The notes under the pieces are model-generated. The model had not been told where the DNA came from. It was given only the letters and a program-made list of their open reading frames with translations, and searched no databases. This document shows, piece after piece, positions 19,195 through 29,679 of a stretch of DNA of 64,000 nt (its first letter is position 1; every line of letters starts with the position of its first letter). The stretch spans positions 2,846,680 through 2,910,679 of the forward strand of contig CP130741.1 of NCBI GenBank assembly GCA_030586155.1, read 5' to 3'. Source of the stretch: Eubacteriaceae bacterium ES3 (GTDB lineage: Bacteria > Bacillota > Clostridia > Eubacteriales > Eubacteriaceae). The position numbers were made by a program, and so were the translations under genes.

Positions 19195-19399
19195 TCTGAT
19201 TTTTGTTTAATTAAGAAAACTATCATTTCTTTAAGGTCTGATTTTTAGATAATTCTTATGCGATCTGTATTCCTTTAAATGGAGTTTACCACCTCAGATT
19301 TATTTCAAACATGAGTTCATGGAATTTCTATGACTTTTAAGTTTTGTTGCTAATTTTTCACTTTTCTGAAAAAAATGGCACAAAGATACTAATTTAGTG

Positions 19400-19405
19400 T
19401 ATAAT
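19400..19405 (+). promoter_or_regulatory. Probable -10 element of the XRE regulator gene
   Basis: Perfect TATAAT 35 nt before the ATG at 19440; no good -35 is visible. Confidence 0.35.
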
Positions 19406-19439
19406 GAATATCAATGAACAGTTAATAAGGAGGTATCGA

Positions 19440-19844
19440 ATGTCTACATTTGGAACCCGTTTAAAACGGCTGCGTATTAATATGGATATGACACAACAGG
19501 ACTTTGCTGAAGAGTTTAATCTGAACAAAAGTTCAATTTCAAAATATGAGAAAGATAAAAATCTTCCCGAAAACCAGTTACTGCTGGAAATCGCTGACTA
19601 CTTTAATGTATCAGTGGATTATCTGCTCTGCCGGACCAATAATCCGACCTCTCTCAATGACGCTAAACTCAAAGAGGAAGGCAGTCTAAAAACCCATGAA
19701 CAGCTTAAACAGGAGCTGGAAATGAAAGATCTTCTTGGTCTTTTCGGATATGCCATGGTTAGCGAGGAAGCCAAACGGGAAATTCTTGACTTTATCAATT
19801 TCAAACACGATGTGCTTTTACAGCAGTATAAAAAAGAATCCTAA
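19440..19844 (+). CDS. XRE-family helix-turn-helix transcriptional regulator
   Basis: 134 residues from the ATG at 19440, chosen for the AAGGAGG site 7 nt upstream. Residues about 5-65 form a Cro/C1-type HTH (FGTRLKRLRINMDMTQQDFAEEFN...SSISKYEKDKNLPENQLLLEIADYFNVSVDYLL). The acidic, helical C-terminus is unassigned and probably dimerises. Similar proteins (SinR/Xre-like) control phage, stress or developmental genes; targets unknown. A strong terminator isolates it. Confidence 0.88.
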   Translation: MSTFGTRLKRLRINMDMTQQDFAEEFNLNKSSISKYEKDKNLPENQLLLEIADYFNVSVDYLLCRTNNPTSLNDAKLKEEGSLKTHEQLKQELEMKDLLGLFGYAMVSEEAKREILDFINFKHDVLLQQYKKES

Positions 19845-19869
19845 CCTGGTAAACAGTTTTAAAATGATC

Positions 19870-19908
19870 AGCAGATCAGTGAAATATTTCACTGATCTGC
19901 TGTTTTTT
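19870..19908 (+). terminator. Intrinsic terminator after the XRE regulator
   Basis: Perfect 32-nt palindrome (19870-19885 with 19886-19901) followed by GTTTTTTA. Also plausible in reverse for nothing nearby, so read as plus-strand. Confidence 0.85.
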
Positions 19909-19965
19909 ATTAGTTCCGATTATCGCTCTGCTCCATAAATATTAACCGCTGAGAGGCATTCTCTT

Positions 19966-21918
19966 CTAATAATTTTCCCCACTTTCAATACCTTCCAAAT
20001 CAGCCAACCAACATTTAAACTGGGCATCAGAAGGCATTCGCCAGTCACCGCGGGGTGAAAAAGAGACCGACCCGACCTTTGGCCCATCAGGCAGACAATT
20101 TCTTTTAAACTGCTGGGTAAAAAACCGCCGATAATAATTTTTTAACCATTTCAGAATTACTGACTTTTCATAAGTCCCCTCAAAAGCATTAACTGCCAGC
20201 GTATAAATCTTTTTAGGGGAAAAGCCCTGTCTGACCATATGATAAATAAAAAAATCATGCAATTCATAAGGTCCGACTGTCTCTTCTGTTTTTTGTCGGA
20301 TATTTCCGTCCTGATCAGGCGGCAGAAGTTCCGGCGATACCGGGGTATCCAAGACATCGTAAAGGATCTCTTTAATTTTTTCTTCTTTTTCATGATCAGC
20401 TACCCATTTTACCAGATAGCGTATCAGGGTTTTGGGAATACTCCCGTTCACTCCATACATGGACATATGATCCCCATTATAAGTTGCCCATCCAAGAGCC
20501 AGTTCTGATAAATCACCCGTACCAATCACCAGGCCGTTTAATTTATTTGAAAGATCCATCAGGATCTGAGTTCGTTCTCTGGCTTGAACATTTTCGTAGG
20601 TTACATCATGAACCTCCATCGGATGTCCAATGTCCTCAAAATGTTTTTTACAGGCCTCAACAATCGAAATTTCATGAAAGCTAGCCCCAATGCCTTTAAT
20701 GAGTGCCACTGCATTGTCATAAGTCCGGTCTGTGGTTCCAAATCCCGGCATGGTCACTGCATGAATGTTCTTTCGGGGAATATCAAATCGGTCGCAGACA
20801 CTGAGACAAACCAGTAGTGCCATGGTGGAATCCAATCCTCCGGAAATCCCGACAACCATCTGGGGATTGCCAATATGTTTAATCCTACTGCCTAAACCCA
20901 TTGTCTGAATATTAAAAATTTCCTCGCAGCGTTCACTGCGGCGGGCTTCGTCTCCCGGTACAAAAGGAAAGAGATTAACTTTTCTGGTAATCGTCTGACA
21001 CGCTTTGGTTTTAAAACTTAAACGCCGATAATCTTGTCCTTCCAGTAGTGCTTTGCAGTCGCCATACCCCTGCAGCATCTGCCGGTCATGAACAAGACTT
21101 TCCACGTCGATCTCGGTAATAAGCAGTTCATTGCCTTCGTTGAATTTCTGCAGTTCCTCTAACAGGATGCCCTTCTCTGCAATCAGGGCGTTACCACCAA
21201 AAACTAAATCAGAAGTTGATTCCCCAAAACCTGAAGAGGCATATAAATATCCACAGTTTAAACGACCTGACTGGGAACGAATCAGCTCTCGACGATAGTC
21301 ACTTTTACCAACGACCTCATTGCTGGCAGAAGGGTTTAAAACGATTGTCGCTCCGGCCAGGGCGTGAAATGATCCAGGTGGTATCGGGACCCAAAGATCC
21401 TCGCAGATTTCAATAGCCAGAACGCATTCCTTAAGCGATTCATGCTCAAATAAAAGCCTTGTACCAATTGGTACTTGCTGACTTAAGATGGTTATCGCTT
21501 GGCTTTTCAGGCTTGTCGCCGACTGAAACCAGCGCTTTTCATAAAATTCCTGCTGATTGGGAAGATAAGTTTTAGGAACTATCCCTAATATTTTTCCATC
21601 GTTTAAAACCACCGCTGTATTGTAAAGACAGCCCTCAACCGATAGCGGCATTCCCACTACCATAAGCATCTCTTTACCGCTGCTCCAGTCACAAATCTTT
21701 CCAAGTGCATCTACTGCACTATTTTGGAGGGTTTTCTGAAAGAATAAGTCACCACAGGTATAACCTGTAATTGCCAATTCCGGAAATAGAACTACCTCAA
21801 CATTTTTTTCATACGCCTTTGCTGCCAATTCAATAATTGTTTCACTGTTCATCTGGCAATCTGCCAGCTTTAACCGGGGGATCGCACAAGCTACGCGTAC
21901 TAACCCAAATTCATGCAT
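19966..21918 (-). CDS. nadE: Glutamine-dependent NAD+ synthetase
   Basis: 650 residues, the long two-domain form. The N-terminal nitrilase-type glutaminase shows the Glu-Lys-Cys triad: FPELAITGY (E47), VPKTYLPN...EFYE, and EICEDLWVP. The C-terminal synthetase has the SGGLDST ATP loop and GTGDLSELALGWATYNGDHMSMY. It amidates nicotinic-acid adenine dinucleotide. I start at the ATG at 21918 with AGGTGA upstream; a GTG three codons earlier overlaps that site. Its upstream region holds DnaA boxes and a TATAAT at 22005-22010. Confidence 0.96.
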   Translation of the reverse strand: MHEFGLVRVACAIPRLKLADCQMNSETIIELAAKAYEKNVEVVLFPELAITGYTCGDLFFQKTLQNSAVDALGKICDWSSGKEMLMVVGMPLSVEGCLYNTAVVLNDGKILGIVPKTYLPNQQEFYEKRWFQSATSLKSQAITILSQQVPIGTRLLFEHESLKECVLAIEICEDLWVPIPPGSFHALAGATIVLNPSASNEVVGKSDYRRELIRSQSGRLNCGYLYASSGFGESTSDLVFGGNALIAEKGILLEELQKFNEGNELLITEIDVESLVHDRQMLQGYGDCKALLEGQDYRRLSFKTKACQTITRKVNLFPFVPGDEARRSERCEEIFNIQTMGLGSRIKHIGNPQMVVGISGGLDSTMALLVCLSVCDRFDIPRKNIHAVTMPGFGTTDRTYDNAVALIKGIGASFHEISIVEACKKHFEDIGHPMEVHDVTYENVQARERTQILMDLSNKLNGLVIGTGDLSELALGWATYNGDHMSMYGVNGSIPKTLIRYLVKWVADHEKEEKIKEILYDVLDTPVSPELLPPDQDGNIRQKTEETVGPYELHDFFIYHMVRQGFSPKKIYTLAVNAFEGTYEKSVILKWLKNYYRRFFTQQFKRNCLPDGPKVGSVSFSPRGDWRMPSDAQFKCWLADLEGIESGENY

Positions 21919-21996
21919 AATATTCACCTAAAGTTATCTACTTTCACTTTCTGTAATTTCCATTTAAAATCACGAAATTGATTATCGCCAAACTAG

Positions 21997-22186
21997 TTTT
22001 CCACATTATACCCAGTTTCCACAATCAATTTATTCACAGGTTAAGCCCCGAGACCTCATTTTTAAATTGTGGATTTTTAGCCATTCTTTCCACTTTTCCA
22101 CAGTTTTATCCACAATTACTTCAATTATCGATGCTTTTTCCACAGTTTATTCAATACTTTTATCCACATTAATGAATTTATCCACA
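21997..22186 (+). other. Cluster of DnaA boxes between nadE and pyrG
   Basis: Three perfect TTATCCACA boxes (22106-22114, 22160-22168, 22178-22186), one TTATTCACA (22030-22038, fits TTATNCACA), and three TTTTCCACA with one mismatch (21997-22005, 22094-22102, 22136-22144), all in the same orientation within 190 bp. Weaker matches lie at 22015-22023 and, inverted, 22068-22076. The 344-nt gap is AT-rich and holds no gene. The density is far above chance and marks a DnaA-binding region: an origin part, a DnaA titration site or a DnaA-regulated promoter. The first box touches a minus-strand TATAAT (22005-22010) that could serve nadE. Confidence 0.8.
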
Positions 22187-22220
22187 GTTTATTTGTCCCC
22201 AAATCCTCAGATTCATCTCA

Positions 22221-22250
22221 AAAAAAATCAAGATCTGCGATCTCGATTTT
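22221..22250 (-). terminator. Intrinsic terminator after pyrG
   Basis: Minus strand ATCGAGATC-GCA-GATCTTGAT followed by seven or more T residues; 8 of 9 pairs are Watson-Crick plus one G-T. Starts 14 nt past the pyrG stop. Confidence 0.75.
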
Positions 22251-22262
22251 TTTCATTACCAT

Positions 22263-23882
<1,620 letters not shown>

Positions 23883-23909
23883 TCATTATCCATACCGAAT
23901 CATCAGTAT

Positions 23910-23936
23910 CAAGAAACAAGACCGCATTTAGCGGTC
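23910..23936 (-). terminator. Leader hairpin A upstream of pyrG
   Basis: GACCGC-TAAAT-GCGGTC on the minus strand (23920-23936), followed by TTGTTTCTTG, about 45 nt before the pyrG start codon. Candidate attenuator; a protein-coding function is excluded by size. Confidence 0.5.
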
Positions 23937-23949
23937 GAATAATTAAAAT

Positions 23950-23993
23950 TAAAATAAAAAAACACCGCAAAAATGAGTTTTTTTTTTGCAGTG
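23950..23993 (-). terminator. Terminator-like hairpin B upstream of pyrG
   Basis: Minus strand CACTGC plus A-run paired with T-run plus GCGGTG (23963-23993), then TTTTTTTATTTT. Could end the upstream hemolysin-III transcript or act as a second pyrG attenuator. 23994-24211 shows no gene and no clear promoter. Confidence 0.6.
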
Positions 23994-24211
23994 AAGCAAT
24001 ACATCTTATATTTTACCGCTTTTTGAAAAAAACACAATCACTTTTTTGCCCAAGCTGTAAAGTTTTTTTCAAATTGACTTTTAAAAAGACTCCACTTTGA
24101 CCACTACAACCAAACATTTAAATTATGTTGCTTGTGGTTACTTATCTCCCTGTTTATCCTTCAAAAAAACTATAAAACTGCGCTCTCCCAGTATTCTGCC
24201 AATAGCTTTTC

Positions 24212-24856
24212 TTAAAGCAAATAAAGAAGAACGCAAAGAAAATGACAGAATGAACCCAGGATCACAAAAATATGAAACAATTCATGAAAGCCGAAAGTTT
24301 TTGCAAAATTCGGCTTTTTAAGGGCATAAATCACCCCGCCAACCGTATACATTACTCCGCCCGCTACCAACAAAAAGAAACCGTTTGGCGGCAATGCCTG
24401 ATGAAGCGGTTTAATAACAAAAATAGCAAACCATCCCAAAAAAATGTAAAAGGCAGTTCCCAGCCATCGGGGCATAAAGACCCATTTAACTTTCAAGACA
24501 ATCCCAATCAGTGCCACTGACCAGACCGCGATCATGAGAATAATTCCCCGCATTCCAGATAAAGCAAGCAAACAAAATGGCGTATAAGTTCCGGCGATTA
24601 ATACAAAGATCATCGCGTGATCCATTTTTTTCAGCTTAACAATTTCTTCTTTTCCGGCAATTTTAGCATGGTAACGAAAACTCGCCAGATAAAGGGCGCA
24701 CAGTCCCGCACCAAAAGATAGAATCGAAATAATGGTCAACAAATTTACATCCTGTCGGATTGTAACCATTATTAGCATAAAAACAATTCCTATCACTGAT
24801 AAAATCAGTCCCGTGAAATGTGTCATTGCGTTTACTGGTTCTCTTAAAGACTTCAT
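24212..24856 (-). CDS. Hemolysin III / YqfA-family membrane protein
   Basis: 214 residues from the ATG at 24856 (AGGAGAAGTG upstream). Seven predicted membrane segments. Family marks are EPVNAMTHFTG at the start, SFRYHA after TM2, the conserved MDHAMIFVLIAGTYTPF, and HELFHIFVILGSFCHFL at the end; the His/Asp residues match the metal site of the PAQR/HlyIII superfamily. Membrane-hydrolase activity is proposed for the superfamily; the haemolytic name is historical. No clear operon partner. Confidence 0.9.
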   Translation of the reverse strand: MKSLREPVNAMTHFTGLILSVIGIVFMLIMVTIRQDVNLLTIISILSFGAGLCALYLASFRYHAKIAGKEEIVKLKKMDHAMIFVLIAGTYTPFCLLALSGMRGIILMIAVWSVALIGIVLKVKWVFMPRWLGTAFYIFLGWFAIFVIKPLHQALPPNGFFLLVAGGVMYTVGGVIYALKKPNFAKTFGFHELFHIFVILGSFCHFLCVLLYLL

Positions 24857-24990
24857 CACTTCTCCTGTACTCAATAACCCATAGCGTTTGCAGTCTTAAC
24901 TGTTTAAACAAGCCCAAGCACGGAAAACTATCAAACCTGCGATTTAAATATTGTGGCTGATTTGAAAATTTGTAGTGCGTCAGCTCCAGC

Positions 24991-25647
24991 TTAAAAATCC
25001 ATAAAATCTGATTGAACCGTTACACGTCCCGATTCGATGATTAAAAATTCTTCGTCCCAATCACCAGATACCAATCTTTCCAACGGCGTAACCGTTCCTT
25101 TCTCAATGACAATGTTAAGACCTAAGTTCTCGCCGATTTTTTTTGTCTCCTCCAGCCATTCCTCTATATCATAAGCGCCCGTATCAATGAGCATTAAATC
25201 CTGATAATTTTTATAGAGCATTTCATAAATCATTTTAGTCCGTTCTTCCCCATATTTTTCAAGATGATGGGCGTGTTCCGCACTCAATGATTTTTCGCTG
25301 CGTAACCAGCCAGCGGTCAGAAAATATGTTTTTGTTCTGATCCGGGCCAAATCTGTTTTATTACTTAGACACATACCAATGCAATCGTCAATCTTTGGAA
25401 TAATCAACTGAGCTTTTTCACTTTTTAATCCCAGTAGACCGTTCCCGCAATTTCCATAAGCAAATAGCAGCTGATCATAATCTTCTTCAACTGCATCAAT
25501 TTCTTCCTGCAGCGCTGAACTCAAACGTTCTGGCGAATCGTGAAGCAAGTTAGACATCCATACGACTTCAACTTCCTGGCCGGTATTTTTTATTGCCAGT
25601 TCAACTTCATCTTTCAGCGTTTCACAGGCAATCAGCAATCGTTTCAT
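24991..25647 (-). CDS. DUF1638-family protein
   Basis: 218 residues, cytoplasmic. I recognise DUF1638 from the KRLLIACETLKDEVE start, the YGNCGNGLLGL motif, PKIDDCIGMCLSN and the closing LV(S)GDWDEEFLI. Conserved cysteines (ACE, GNCGN, DDCIGMC) suggest metal or cofactor binding. The family is frequent in methanogens and acetogens, often near corrinoid methyltransferase genes; its reaction is unknown. Here it is divergent from the folate genes. The start ATG at 25647 has GGGAGAA upstream. Confidence 0.8.
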   Translation of the reverse strand: MKRLLIACETLKDEVELAIKNTGQEVEVVWMSNLLHDSPERLSSALQEEIDAVEEDYDQLLFAYGNCGNGLLGLKSEKAQLIIPKIDDCIGMCLSNKTDLARIRTKTYFLTAGWLRSEKSLSAEHAHHLEKYGEERTKMIYEMLYKNYQDLMLIDTGAYDIEEWLEETKKIGENLGLNIVIEKGTVTPLERLVSGDWDEEFLIIESGRVTVQSDFMDF

Positions 25648-25782
25648 TCATTTCTCCCAAAAATAGATTAGAGTAAAATTATTTACCTTGTCTATTAAGT
25701 ATAACCTGATTAGCCTGTTTTTAAAAGAATTATCGTACAAAATTTCCCATCAACTTATTTTTCTCAGCGCCTCTGCCTGTGT

Positions 25783-25851
25783 TATAATACTTTTAACTTA
25801 ACCTTCTTAAATAGGCAATTACATGAAAAAGAAATTAATTATATGTAATTG
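25783..25851 (+). promoter_or_regulatory. Promoter element and leader hairpin of the folate operon
   Basis: TATAAT at 25783-25788 (weak -35), then a 9-bp inverted repeat CAATTACAT/ATGTAATTG (25816-25824, 25843-25851) in the leader before the ligase gene. No riboswitch family recognised. Confidence 0.35.
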
Positions 25852-25878
25852 TCAAAACTTATTGTTTAGGAGAATATT

Positions 25879-26457
25879 ATGGATAAAAATGCATTTAGAA
25901 AAGAAACGCTGACTCGCCGTAAAGAAATTTACTGTACTAATACCGATGCCATGGTGGTCGATAATTTTTTAAAAAGTGATCTTTATAAAGAATCCAACTG
26001 GATAATGGTCTATGTCAGTTTTGGAACCGAAATTAATACCCACAAACTGATCGAACAGGCACTTAAAGACGGCAAACATGTGGTTGCTCCAATCTGTAAC
26101 GCCTGTGATCATACGTTAACTCTGTCAGAAATTAAAGACTTCCCTGATGATCTGCAGGAAGGACATTACGGGATTCTGGAAATGAAGCCCGATCGAGTCC
26201 GGGTTGTCGACCCTAAACAACTTGATCTTGTTATGGTGCCAGGTTGCGCCTTCACTCCCGAAGGTCACCGAATGGGTTTTGGCGGCGGCTATTATGACCG
26301 CTTTCTGGAGACTATCAGCCCCGACTGCAAAACGGTAGCCCTGGTTCGTGATGATTTTGTTTTTGAGAAGATCCCTATGGATCCCCATGATAAAAGTGTT
26401 GACTATATGGTCACCGAATCCTGTTTTAATGACTGCTGTTCTGTTCCGGAGGTATAA
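25879..26457 (+). CDS. 5-formyltetrahydrofolate cyclo-ligase
   Basis: 192 residues. Converts 5-formyl-THF to 5,10-methenyl-THF with ATP, returning a stored folate to the C1 pool. The family signature GFGGGYYDRFL, preceded by VPGCAFTPEGHRMG, is intact, as is the N-terminal basic KxxLxxRK-like helix. Ribosome site TAGGAGAA. The next gene, folC, begins at the base after its stop codon, with the folC ribosome site inside this gene: tight translational coupling. In an acetogen the product feeds the Wood-Ljungdahl methyl branch (inference). Confidence 0.93.
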   Translation: MDKNAFRKETLTRRKEIYCTNTDAMVVDNFLKSDLYKESNWIMVYVSFGTEINTHKLIEQALKDGKHVVAPICNACDHTLTLSEIKDFPDDLQEGHYGILEMKPDRVRVVDPKQLDLVMVPGCAFTPEGHRMGFGGGYYDRFLETISPDCKTVALVRDDFVFEKIPMDPHDKSVDYMVTESCFNDCCSVPEV

Positions 26458-27765
26458 ATGAACGTTACCGAAGCCATCTCATATATTGAATCGACACACA
26501 AGTTTGGCACCCGTCTGGGGCTGGAAAGCATGACCGAACTCCTTTCAGCCATGGACAATCCCCAAAAGAAACTTAAATTTATTCATATCGCCGGCACCAA
26601 CGGAAAAGGCTCAACATCTACGATGACAGCCACCATTTTAAAAGAGGCTGGCTATAAGACCGGTCTTTTCACCTCCCCTTTTCTGGAAAAATTCAACGAA
26701 CGAATTCAAATTAATAATACCCCCATCGATGATAAAGGTCTGGTCTCTGCCACCGAATTTGTCAAAGAACGAATTGAAATAATGCTTGCCCAGGGACAGC
26801 CCCATCCAACGGAATTTGAAATGGTTACGGCTGTAGGACTTCAGTATTTCTATCAGGAACAGGTTGATGTCGTCGTTCTTGAAGTCGGTATGGGCGGAAG
26901 GCTGGATGCGACCAACATTATCGACAATCCTTTAGCAGTCGTTATAATGGGTATTAGCATGGATCATACTGATTATCTGGGAAATACTTTGGGAGAAATT
27001 GCCTTTGAAAAGGCCTCAATTATCAAAGAAAATTCTGATGTCGTGGTCTATCCCCAAGAAGCAGAAGCTTTAAAAGCCATTAAGGATTTTGCCGCAAGTA
27101 AAAATGCCCATGTAGTTTATGTCAATCCAGCTGACATCGAAATTCTCGACCATCATACTGGCATCCAAACCCTGAATTATCTGGGCGAACACTTAAATCT
27201 CAAATCCTTTGACTTACAACTTTTAGGCAGCCACCAGGCGCTTAATTGCCTGACCGCTCTGGAAGTTATTGCTCTGCTTAAGCAAAAGGGCTATGAGATT
27301 TCTGATGATGCCATCACCAGAGCTTTATCCACTGTCGTTTTCCCTGGCCGATTTGAGATTTTTAGTGAATCACCGGTGATTTTAATCGACGGTGCTCACA
27401 ACTCAAACGGTATACAAGCTTTTGTAAAGAATATGGATCTTTATTTCCCTAACCGAAACATTAATCTTTATTTTGGAATGCTGGAAGATAAGGATATTGA
27501 AGAATCCCTGACTTATCTGGTTCCCATGGCTAAAAACATCCACACCTTAACCCCTAACAGCGATCGTGCTCTGCCAGCTCGGGAAATGGCTAAGCTAATT
27601 AAAGATACCTATCAGAAAGCTGTGACTTTCCACGATACCATCAAAGAAGCCGTTGACAGCATTGATCTTTCTGACGTTGAAGCAGTTAACGTATTTGTCG
27701 GTTCCCTCTATATGATCGGCGAATCCCGGACGCATATCAGAAACCTATTGAACTTAAACCAGTAA
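26458..27765 (+). CDS. folC: Folylpolyglutamate synthase / dihydrofolate synthase
   Basis: 435 residues, Mur-ligase-like. ATP loop GTNGKGSTS near residue 45, SPFLEKFNERI, the VVLEVGMGGRLDATNI signature, GSHQALN and the C-terminal DGAHNSNG. It adds glutamates to folates to keep them in the cell and, in many bacteria, also makes dihydrofolate. It directly abuts the cyclo-ligase gene; a strong terminator follows at 27803. Confidence 0.95.
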   Translation: MNVTEAISYIESTHKFGTRLGLESMTELLSAMDNPQKKLKFIHIAGTNGKGSTSTMTATILKEAGYKTGLFTSPFLEKFNERIQINNTPIDDKGLVSATEFVKERIEIMLAQGQPHPTEFEMVTAVGLQYFYQEQVDVVVLEVGMGGRLDATNIIDNPLAVVIMGISMDHTDYLGNTLGEIAFEKASIIKENSDVVVYPQEAEALKAIKDFAASKNAHVVYVNPADIEILDHHTGIQTLNYLGEHLNLKSFDLQLLGSHQALNCLTALEVIALLKQKGYEISDDAITRALSTVVFPGRFEIFSESPVILIDGAHNSNGIQAFVKNMDLYFPNRNINLYFGMLEDKDIEESLTYLVPMAKNIHTLTPNSDRALPAREMAKLIKDTYQKAVTFHDTIKEAVDSIDLSDVEAVNVFVGSLYMIGESRTHIRNLLNLNQ

Positions 27766-27802
27766 AGCATATTACTGATTTTTTTAGTTATTTTATAACA
27801 CC

Positions 27803-27844
27803 AGCGTTTCGTGATGTTCTTATTTCACTACGAAACGCTTTTTC
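27803..27844 (+). terminator. Intrinsic terminator after folC
   Basis: Perfect 10-bp stem AGCGTTTCGT (27803-27812) with ACGAAACGCT (27830-27839) and a T tract into 27844. Confidence 0.85.
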
Positions 27845-27873
27845 TATAACTAATTTTTATGAAAGGATTATCA

Positions 27874-28653
27874 ATGGGACCAGCAATCAATCTAACATAC
27901 ATTTCCAATGCCGGCGTTCTAATAAATATTGCTGATGTCACTTTAATGGTCGATGGACTTTGCGGCTCTGATGGTCTTTATTACTCAGCCACACCTAAAG
28001 CTATCGCCGAAAAAATCAAAGCTTCAGAATACTCAGAAGAAAAAATTACTGCTGCTCTTTATACCCATAGTCACAGTGATCACTTTTCCAAAATGTCAAA
28101 CCTGGATTTTTTATTTTATAATCCGAATTCCGCTCTGGTTGCAGGTTCTGATGTCATAAATACCATTGAAGCCGATACTTCGGTAATTAAAAAAGAAGTA
28201 AAAAATAAATTTTTCACTTCTAATGTTAATTCTTCGATTACTTTTTCAGATCAAAACCTGGTAATTCAACCTCTTTCAACTGTTCATATGGGTAAAGAAT
28301 ATAAAAATGTTGAACATTTTTCCTACTATATCAGCATCAATAATCAAAGGATTCTGTATTTAGGTGATGCAGAATTAATCCCGGAAAATTTCAATCACCC
28401 TGATTTTACCCCAAACCCGGTCGATCTGCTGATTGCACCTTTCCCCTACATTTCAACATTTAGGGGGCAGAAAATTATTCGTGATATCATAAAGCCAAAG
28501 GCAATTGCTGTTGTTCATCTACCCCAGGCTCAAGATGATAGCCTTGACTGGACTAAACAAACCGTAAAAATGCTCGGTCGGGCAAAACAGCCTTTTCCGC
28601 CAACGACTTTTTTAGACACCTTTGGCAAAGTTTACAGCTTCCTTTACTGCTGA
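27874..28653 (+). CDS. Metallo-beta-lactamase-fold hydrolase, function unknown
   Basis: 259 residues from the ATG at 27874, which has AAAGGA at correct spacing; an ATG 15 nt upstream overlaps that site. The metal motif THSHSDHFS (H-x-H-x-D-H) is present, with a later HMG and YLGDAEL that fit the other zinc ligands. It resembles UPF0173/UlaG-type cytosolic hydrolases. Its 3' end overlaps the convergent URO-D gene by 10 nt, and no terminator separates them. Substrate not predictable. Confidence 0.8.
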   Translation: MGPAINLTYISNAGVLINIADVTLMVDGLCGSDGLYYSATPKAIAEKIKASEYSEEKITAALYTHSHSDHFSKMSNLDFLFYNPNSALVAGSDVINTIEADTSVIKKEVKNKFFTSNVNSSITFSDQNLVIQPLSTVHMGKEYKNVEHFSYYISINNQRILYLGDAELIPENFNHPDFTPNPVDLLIAPFPYISTFRGQKIIRDIIKPKAIAVVHLPQAQDDSLDWTKQTVKMLGRAKQPFPPTTFLDTFGKVYSFLYC

Positions 28654-29612
28654 TAAACAGTCTTTCCATATTTATTCAGTTCATCCAGAACCCAAGCCAT
28701 CTTTATTTTAGAATCTTCGCTACTTCCAACTATACCACCATCCCAGAATATCAATCCACCATTTTTACCATATACATCGATCGCCTGGTGAACTGACTCT
28801 CTAACAACTTCCTCTGATGCACCGGGGAAAGCAGCCTCTGAATGACGATCCCAGCCACCTGTCAGAACCAGGCGATTGCCGTGTTTTTCTTTCATCTGGA
28901 TCAGACTTTCATTAGGTTCTGGTAACTGACAGATGTCAGCACCGACTTCAATAAATTCATCAATCAGAAATTGACAGTTTCCACAACAGTGAAATTCTGC
29001 CAGGGCACCAATTTCATGAATGGCATCAATGATTTTTTTGAAATAGGGTTTATACATGGAGTCCCAAATTTCTTTTGAGACAAAGGGACCGTTAGCAGCC
29101 GCCAGATCATCACCGGTAAAGACAATATCCGGCTTGATATATTTGCCCATATATTTGACAATCTCAACCAAAAAATCGGTAATGGCTGAAATAAATTCTT
29201 TTAGTTCTTCCGGTTCATCATAGATAGCACATAGGCCATCGACCCAGCCAATCATATCAATTGGAATCAGAAAGATGCCATTGGTATTAAGCATGGCAAT
29301 ATTTACTTTGTCAGGATCACTCATGGCCTTAAAGCGACTGGTCATCCCTTCCCAATCAAGGGTAGAGATATCAGGAAATTTAACGGTTTCTCGCCATTGA
29401 TCCAGGTTTTCCATTGCCCGCCAGCGCTCATCCGGCATTTTCCCGGCATCATTTTCGATCCATTTGATATTGCAAAAATCTGTCCCTGTCACCGGATCGA
29501 CCTCTTCCCAGAAATCCGGCATAAAAACATTTGCTTCTTCGACAAATGATGGCACCCAATGGGGGTTTTCTCCTCGAGCAGCCATTAAGTAATTTTCTCT
29601 TTTAGTGATCAT
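28644..29612 (-). CDS. URO-D superfamily protein (MtaA/MtbA-like), HxC present but third zinc ligand absent
   Basis: 322 residues from the ATG at 29612 (TGAGAG upstream). The barrel fold is shared with uroporphyrinogen decarboxylase and with corrinoid:coenzyme methyltransferases; the usual MtaA/MtbA zinc ligands are H-x-C plus a Cys about 77 residues later. Here H208-C-C210-G is present in EFHCCGNC, but the later position reads FWDGG with no Cys. It has the KREN N-terminus also seen in the next gene. No cognate corrinoid protein or substrate methyltransferase is in the window. Role in methyl transfer is therefore only inferred. Confidence 0.75.
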   Translation of the reverse strand: MITKRENYLMAARGENPHWVPSFVEEANVFMPDFWEEVDPVTGTDFCNIKWIENDAGKMPDERWRAMENLDQWRETVKFPDISTLDWEGMTSRFKAMSDPDKVNIAMLNTNGIFLIPIDMIGWVDGLCAIYDEPEELKEFISAITDFLVEIVKYMGKYIKPDIVFTGDDLAAANGPFVSKEIWDSMYKPYFKKIIDAIHEIGALAEFHCCGNCQFLIDEFIEVGADICQLPEPNESLIQMKEKHGNRLVLTGGWDRHSEAAFPGASEEVVRESVHQAIDVYGKNGGLIFWDGGIVGSSEDSKIKMAWVLDELNKYGKTVYQQ

Positions 29613-29679
29613 ATTTACTCTCATTTCTTATTTCAATCAATGAAAACTATTTTGTGTAATTACTACACACATTACCTAT

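Noticed and set aside
21997-22186. CRISPR array
   Set aside because: The repeats are 9 bp DnaA-box words with irregular spacing, not 25-40 bp repeats with regular spacers.
24097-24321. 74-codon open frame upstream of pyrG
   Set aside because: Overlaps the end of the hemolysin-III gene on the other strand and shows no ribosome site or family.
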